From Neonectria sp. B-13 (Eukaryota; Ascomycota; Sordariomycetes; Hypocreales; Nectriaceae): a stretch of 64,000 nucleotides of DNA. Of the stretch, positions 58,401 through 64,000 are shown piece by piece. Made by a program: the position numbers and the translations under genes. Position 1 is the stretch's first letter, and every line of letters begins with the position of its first letter. The DNA lies in the NCBI GenBank assembly GCA_002682825.1, contig NOKP01000003.1, positions 3,214,960 through 3,278,959 on the forward strand, read 5' to 3'. The notes below the pieces were generated by a model. It made no database searches, was not told the DNA's origin, and worked only from the letters and a program-made list of their open reading frames with translations.

Positions 58401-60480
58401 AAGTACTTAGTAACTATTAGAACCTATAAGTCTTTATAAAGACCCTATAACTAAATAGTTAATAAGTATAATAGTGTATATACCTTATACTATATAACTT
58501 TATAATTAATTATTAGTTAGATAAGTAAAACCCTACTAATGTACTATCTAAATAACTAGACTATATTATTAAAGAAATACTTTATATTAAACTACTTATA
58601 TCTTTAGTATAGAGATTAGATAAGGTCTAAGTAATTAAGTTCTATTAGGAAGATAGAAAAAAGTTAGGTAAAATGCCTTAAAAGGGTTAAAAGACCCTAG
58701 CTTATATACTATAAAAGTATAATAAGATATCTTTAGGGACTAATCTAATCCCTATTTACTAGGAGGAATAGTATAATAAGATGTCTTTAAGGGTTAAAGT
58801 AATCCTAGCTAGCCTAAAGGGAAATAGTACTAAAAAGAGCCCTAATCCTAAAGACTAAGCCTATTAGGCCAAAGAGAAGATTAGAAGAGTCTAAACTATC
58901 TTTAGAGTAATTATACAAAGTATAATACTTAAAGAAATTATATATAATATAACTATCTTAAAACCTATCCTTAAGATAATCTAATATCTATAATTGAATA
59001 ATAAGAAAACTTACTAATAAATAGATTAAGTTTCTTAGGTAAACCCTAATTAAGACTTAGATACTTAATTAATTAGAAAGAATAGATTACTATACTTTAA
59101 GAATAGATTCTTTATACTAAAGAAAATAAGTATAAGGCATAAGATTATAGAGCTTTACTATAATAATCTATTAATAGAATACTTTAGTATTAATTATATT
59201 TTATATTTAATCTAAAGAAAATTCTATTAGATTAATATTAAGATAGATATTAGAGACTATATATAGTTATATATAATATATTAAAGAATAATTATAAAGA
59301 GGTATTAGCCCTATAGAAGTCTTTAATTACTACTAATCCCTTTATAATCCTAAGCTAAGATCTTAATAGACTTTATTATAGGTTTACCTTTAGTAATTTA
59401 GGAAGAGTAAAAGATAGATATAATCCTAATGATTATAGACTGATTTACTAAGACTTTCTTATTCTTTCCTATATATATATTAATAACTATAGTTAAACTA
59501 GTTAAGCTCTTTTATAAAGAAGTAGAATTAGTATATAAACCCCTAATAGGTATTATTTCTAATTAAGGTTTTTTATTTATAAGTATGTTTTAGTTAAAGC
59601 TATACTATTAGACTAAGATAAAATATAGGCTTTCTATAGTATTTTATTTATAAAGCAATAGATAAATAGAGAAAATAAACTAAATATTAGAATACTATCT
59701 TAAATGCTTTATTAGCTTAGACTAAACCAATTAGACTATTCTACTCTAATTAGTATAATATACTTATAATAATACTATTAATATAACTATAAGCATATTA
59801 CTATTTATAGTACTATTTAGATATAATACTAACTTTATTATAAGATCTAAGGATAGCTCCTAGGAAGAGAGGGTACTAGAGGTCTATATATAGATATAAT
59901 GCTTAATAGACCTTAGAGAGAAACTAAAGAAATGCTAATAAGATATATTAGAAAGATAGATAAGAAACTATAATAAAAAATATATACCCTTTACCCTAAA
60001 ATAAAAGGACCTAATAAGGCTTTTAATTAAGAACCTTAAGCTTAAAGGAAAGAAAAAGAAGCTAGCCCCTTAATTCATTAGACCCTTTTAGATACTTAAG
60101 AAAATTAGAAAATAAGCTTACTAATTAGCCCTACCTAATAAGTATAACTACTTCTATAATATATTCTATATTAGCCTACTTAAACCCTAATACTATAGAA
60201 TAGAAAACCCTAGTAAAAACCTACTAATACTTAACTTAGAAGATAAGAAAGGTAAATAGGAACTAGAATATATTAAAAAAAAGAAAAAGATTAAAAATAA
60301 ACTTTACTATCTAATTAAGTAGAAAGACTAGTCTTTAGAATATAACTAATAGATCCCTAAGGATAGTATAAGTAATACTACTTAGGTAATTAAAGACTAT
60401 AAAGAAAAATAGAAGAAAGCCTAATATAAGATAAAGAAATAATATTAGAAAGATAAAAGTTATAATAAACCTTATAAGTA
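55500..60480 (+). pseudogene. Ty3/gypsy chromovirus polyprotein, destroyed by RIP
   Basis: A plus-strand remnant with the gypsy domain order. Reverse transcriptase at about 57370-57800: LYIDYKGLN, KAKYFSKINIK and FRLTNIFITF are readable, and the catalytic box reads YLNN (57740-57751) where YLDD/YVDD is required. RNase H and connection about 58100-58450 (YYPIAF, then KFKGLKLNYNT). Integrase about 59150-59900. A chromodomain-like end at about 60255-60400 (LYYLIK*KD*SLEYN, stops at expected Trp/Gln). A gag-like region precedes, about 55600-56550. Stops fall at Trp, Gln and Arg codons throughout; no active product is possible. Boundaries are approximate. Confidence 0.85.
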
Positions 60481-62163
60481 AAATAGGCTAAAGAAAAGTT
60501 AAATATAAGATTATATAAATCAATTTAAAGAGATTATATTCTAAGGCTAATAAGAGAGCTATTCTATTAAACTCTCTAACTCTTAAATAATAATAATAAA
60601 ACTATAATATAATAGTAGCTTAACTCTTAGTTTATAAAAGGATAATACTTATACCTAAAGGTAATATAATCTAGATTAGTAAGAAAGAAGAAAATACAAA
60701 GAATATAAAAAAAGAAAGATATAAGCTTAAGTATAAAGAAATTAGAATATATTAGCCTAAAAAATAAAAAATAAAATAACTACTATTACTATACTATAGA
60801 CTACTAAATGCTATAATATATAAAACATTAAGAAGATCTAGCTAAAGTCTAAAGGTTAATAAATCTATCTCTAAAGGATAAGAATAAGTAAGAGGATTAT
60901 AATAATCCTAAGGAATTCTATTATTTTATATAATAGCCTAAACCTCTTAAGGCATAGAATAGAAAGTAGTATACTAAGCTATATAATTAGTATTAGTAAG
61001 ACCTAAGGCTAATTATTAAGTATATTAATATATATACTAATAGTTCTTATATTATTATAGAAAATAAAATATTAGAAAATAGATAAAAAAACCTAATATT
61101 AAATATAAAACTTATTAAGTAGATTAAAACTATAAGATTATTACTATATAAAGGTAGATTAGTAAAAAGTATATAAGAAAGTATATAGTAGACTTAAGTA
61201 GTAAAAGTCTTATAGGCTATTATAGTAGAGAAATACTTTTATATATAAGAAAGGATAATAATAGTCTTACTAATAAGTTACTAATTCTAATAGTAAGTAG
61301 TCTTTAAAATATTAAAAGCTATTAGAAGATAGTATATAATACTATAGAGATTCTAATAAGCCTTTACTAAAAGGAAGTATAACTCTTTTCTTTTTTCTAT
61401 ATTCTTAGTAGAATAATTAAGTTAATAGATAATATTATTAACTTAAATATAGATAAGATATAAAATATAAGTATTAAACTCTATTATAATAGGAAGGCTA
61501 GATAGAATTAGTATTAGTTTCCCTAAGAATAACCTATTAATATATAGAAGAAACTTATATAGAATAGTCCTTACTATTAAAGTAATAATAATTATACTAA
61601 AAGGATCTAACTTTAAAGAACTTATAATAGATTATAGAATATTTAAGAGAATAATAACTAACTTAGTAATAAATAAGGTCCTTAGAAAACTCTAAAGTAA
61701 TTAAGTAAAAATAGTATATATACTAATTCTATAACTTATAAATAGAGTCTATATACTTAGTAAAGTTATATTTAAGTTAACTATTTTAGAAGAAAGATAA
61801 AAGTATAATAATATATAAGAAAAGGAGAATTATTTCTATTAGGAGAAAAACTGTATTAAGAATGTAAGAATAAGTCTAAAGATATACTTATAAAATAGAA
61901 GAGAAAGATAGTAGTAATAAAGAAGAAAGAAAGAGAAAGTACTAGTAATAGGAAAAGGTTTAAATATCTATATATAATCACTTAGTAGGTTTAAACCATA
62001 GGATATAGGCTATCAGTAGTAGGGTTTATTTATTAGCCTATTAACTGTAAATAGCTACTAAGTAAATATAATCAGTCTAAAAAATAAATATAGCCCTATT
62101 ATTACTGAATTCTATATTACTAGTTATTAAGGGTAATAACTACTAAGGGGGGATAGTTATTAT
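60481..62163. other. A+T-rich DNA, unassigned repeat remnant
   Basis: Decayed sequence between the gypsy chromodomain and the hAT terminus. It may include the gypsy 3' end; a purine tract aaggggggata at 62145-62154 resembles a polypurine tract, but no LTR was recognised beside it. No gene supported. Confidence 0.4.
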
Positions 62164-62174
62164 CAGGGTTGTGA

Positions 62175-62375
62175 AATTAGTTAGTCCAGACTAACTAAAT
62201 ACTAATTTTTCTAGTATTTAGTTAGTCCGGACTAATTAGAATTAGTATTTAGTTAGTACAGGCTTGGACTAATACTAGTACTAATTTCTTGGACTAAGTA
62301 CTAACTAAATACTAGTTTTAATTAGTTAGTACACCCTTGGACTAATACTAGTTTTTTTTAGTCCATTAGTCCATT
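62175..62375. repeat. Subterminal TTAGTCC / GGACTAA motif cluster of the hAT element
   Basis: Ten or more copies of TAGTCC or its complement within 200 bases, including a perfect 14-bp palindrome ttagtccggactaa at 62222-62235 and repeated actaatactagt blocks. hAT transposases are known to bind short subterminal repeats, so these are probable binding sites. Confidence 0.7.
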
Positions 62376-62394
62376 TTGGACTAATTAAATAAGA

Positions 62395-62880
62395 TATTTA
62401 AAGTCTATTATTTTAATAGATAACTTAATTATTAACTTAAAATAAGGGATATAATTAAATAGTTAAATAATTAACTTAGATACCTAAAATCTATTATATA
62501 AATAGATAACTTAATTACTAACTTAAAATAAGATAATTAACTTAAATAGTTAAATAATTAACTTAGATACCTAAAATCTATTATTAAAATAAATAACTTA
62601 ATTACTTACTTAAAATAAGGGAATTAACTTAAATAGTTAAATAATTAACTTAAATATCTAAAATCTATTATTTAAATTAATAATATAATTACTAACTTAA
62701 AATAAGATAATTAGATTAAAAGGTAAATAATTATAATTGGTATTTAATATCTATTATTTTAATAGATAACTTAATTACTAACTTATAATAAGGTTATTAA
62801 ATTAAATAGTTTAATAATTAACTTAGATATTTAAAATCTATTATTTAAATAAATAACTCAATTACTAATTTTAATTAATT
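62395..62880. repeat. 87-bp tandem repeat, about 5.5 units
   Basis: Units recur at 62424, 62511, 62598, 62684, 62771 and 62858 (spacing 86-87 bp), each with ttaattactaacttaaaata and aaatctattatt segments. Divergence between units is moderate. It lies between the subterminal motifs and the transposase stop codon of the hAT element. Confidence 0.85.
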
Positions 62881-63013
62881 AAAATAGATAATTTATTTAT
62901 ATTATATAAAAAGCCTATAAAAAGGATTAAGGATAATATAAATAAATAAAAAGTATTATTAAGAAAAAAGAAACTAATTCAAAATAACTAATAAAAATAT
63001 ACTAAAAAAAGCC

Positions 63014-64000
63014 CTATTCCTCTTCTTCTTCTTCCTTAGTTTCTTCTTCAATTTCCTCTTTATTTTCTTCTTCTTCTTCCTTCTTTAAGTCATTAAAAGA
63101 CCTATTCCAGCTTTTAAGTAAAATAAGCTGCCTAACTGTGTTAGGTAATAGCCTATTCCTTGATTTAGTAATAATATTATTACTAATTGAAAAAGTGCTT
63201 TTAATAGCTGTAGATGTAGCTGGAATAGCTAAATAGCGTTTAGTTAATATAGCTAAATTGGGAAATCGAATTATATTATTTCTCTAATATTCCAGAATAT
63301 TAGTCTATTAAATTAAGGTTAGTAATAAAGTTATATAAAATTAGAACTTAACTAACCTTTTTAGGTAAGACTACCTCATTTATATAAGTAAGATATTCCT
63401 CTTCCTTAGGAATATTACTTATATAAAATTCATCTTCTGATCCTTCCTTAGAAGATAAGCTATCTTCTAAGCTAGGATTAGGGCCTAATTCATCAAAAGA
63501 CAAATTAAGTGGTTGAAAATCACCCCTTTCTTGCTTAACCCTAATAGCTAATTAGTAAATTTAAATAAGCTTAAAAATAAAATAATAACTTTAAAATATA
63601 CCTTCTATAATCAACTTTAAAAAGGTCAACTAAATCCTGACTAATAGAGGGATAAAAAGCTAATAAGCGATTATCTTTAAAATGCATTAATTTAAACCTA
63701 GGGTCTAAAATAATACTATAAAGATAAGGCTTATAAGTAATTAAATCCTTCTTAGTTAGGGTTTTAGGAAAGTATTTTTCAAGCTTATTTATACCCTTAT
63801 CAATAGCATTAATAAGGTGTAAATAGCTACTAGCCTAATAATAGATTAGTTTAATTTAACTAATAAGAAATAGGAAAATAGGAAAATAGGAAAATAGGAA
63901 AATACTTACTAATTCAGGCCTTTCAATACTACTATTAGAAAAAGCTTCCTTTAAAGCTTCTAGCTTATTATAAATTTGATAAATAAATAATAAGCCTTCT
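63014..64000 (-). pseudogene. hAT transposase, C-terminal part, one premature stop
   Basis: Cut-and-paste DNA transposase. Exons (minus) 64000-63910 (continues outside), 63834-63602, 63540-63357 and 63304-63014, with introns ending in TAG acceptors. The hAT dimerisation domain is clear: FPNLAILTKRYLAIPATST, FSISNNIITKSRNRL and LLPNTVRQLILLKSW, followed by an acidic Glu-rich tail. Upstream, KLEKYFPKTLTKKDLITYKPYLYSIILDPRFK fits the hAT linker region. The only damage seen is TAG at 63284-63286, at the expected Trp in EYWRNN, a C-to-T change at CpA on the opposite strand. Elsewhere the frame is intact, so this copy is younger or less RIP-affected than the R and gypsy copies. Confidence 0.85.

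Larger units (their letters stand above)
62164..64000 (-). mobile_element. hAT transposon, 3' part, continues past the window
   Basis: Starts at cagggttgtgaaattag (62164), which resembles hAT terminal inverted repeats; the preceding 8 bases (gttattat, 62156-62163) would be one half of the 8-bp target duplication, unverifiable because the other end lies outside. Inside are a subterminal motif cluster, a tandem array and the 3' end of the transposase gene on the minus strand. Confidence 0.75.

Noticed and set aside
62145..62163. Polypurine tract and 3' LTR of the gypsy element
   Set aside because: The purine run is followed by a hAT-like terminus and not by a sequence resembling a 5' LTR.
43000..64000. 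Centromere or telomere-adjacent identity of the A+T-rich block
   Set aside because: No telomere repeat is present, and a centromere cannot be told from other RIPed heterochromatin by sequence alone.

Overview
This window comes from a filamentous ascomycete (Pezizomycotina, probably Sordariomycetes). Protein families match fungal housekeeping genes, introns are short (about 50-60 bp, GT...AG, CTRAC-type branch points), genes are tightly packed on both strands, and a gene-rich half of normal composition gives way abruptly near 42.97 kb to a very A+T-rich block full of decayed transposons whose mutations look like RIP (CpA to TpA). The species is not named; this is inference from gene content and style.

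Gene half (1-42.43 kb), in order: eL19 C-terminus (+, cut by the window start), mitochondrial serine hydroxymethyltransferase (+), an unusual isochorismatase/AlkB/GST-like fusion (-), TAF8 of TFIID (+), RACK1/CpcB with a U24-type C/D snoRNA in its fourth intron (+), OST3/OST6 oligosaccharyltransferase subunit (-), a coiled-coil AT-hook protein (+), mitochondrial rRNA 2'-O-methyltransferase MRM2 (+), eL18 (-), a mitochondrial carrier (-), an SR-type RRM protein (-), sterol O-acyltransferase (+), fimbrin (-), a RING/ankyrin-like protein (+), a DDHD-type phospholipase (+) and RNA polymerase III largest subunit RPC1 (+). Several serve ribosome production and translation (eL19, eL18, RACK1 and its snoRNA, MRM2, RPC1), but they are separately transcribed and not an operon. 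Exon borders were placed by hand so that the reading frame and family alignment are continuous; totals divide by three for every complete gene.

Repeat half (43.0-64.0 kb): at least ten copies or fragments of one ~1.05-kb repeat (called 'R' here) that lacks terminal inverted repeats, makes 10-12-bp target duplications, nests inside older copies of itself, carries a variable 16-bp minisatellite and contains one ~150-codon reading frame of no family I recognise. The two youngest copies (51.26-52.33 and 53.93-54.99 kb) are in opposite orientation and flank a less degraded island with a related open frame. Next come a RIP-destroyed Ty3/gypsy chromovirus (about 55.2-60.5 kb) and the terminal part of a hAT transposon (62.16 kb to the end) with subterminal motif clusters, an 87-bp tandem array and a transposase gene damaged at only one seen codon. 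The R element and its protein are the best candidate here for something undescribed.
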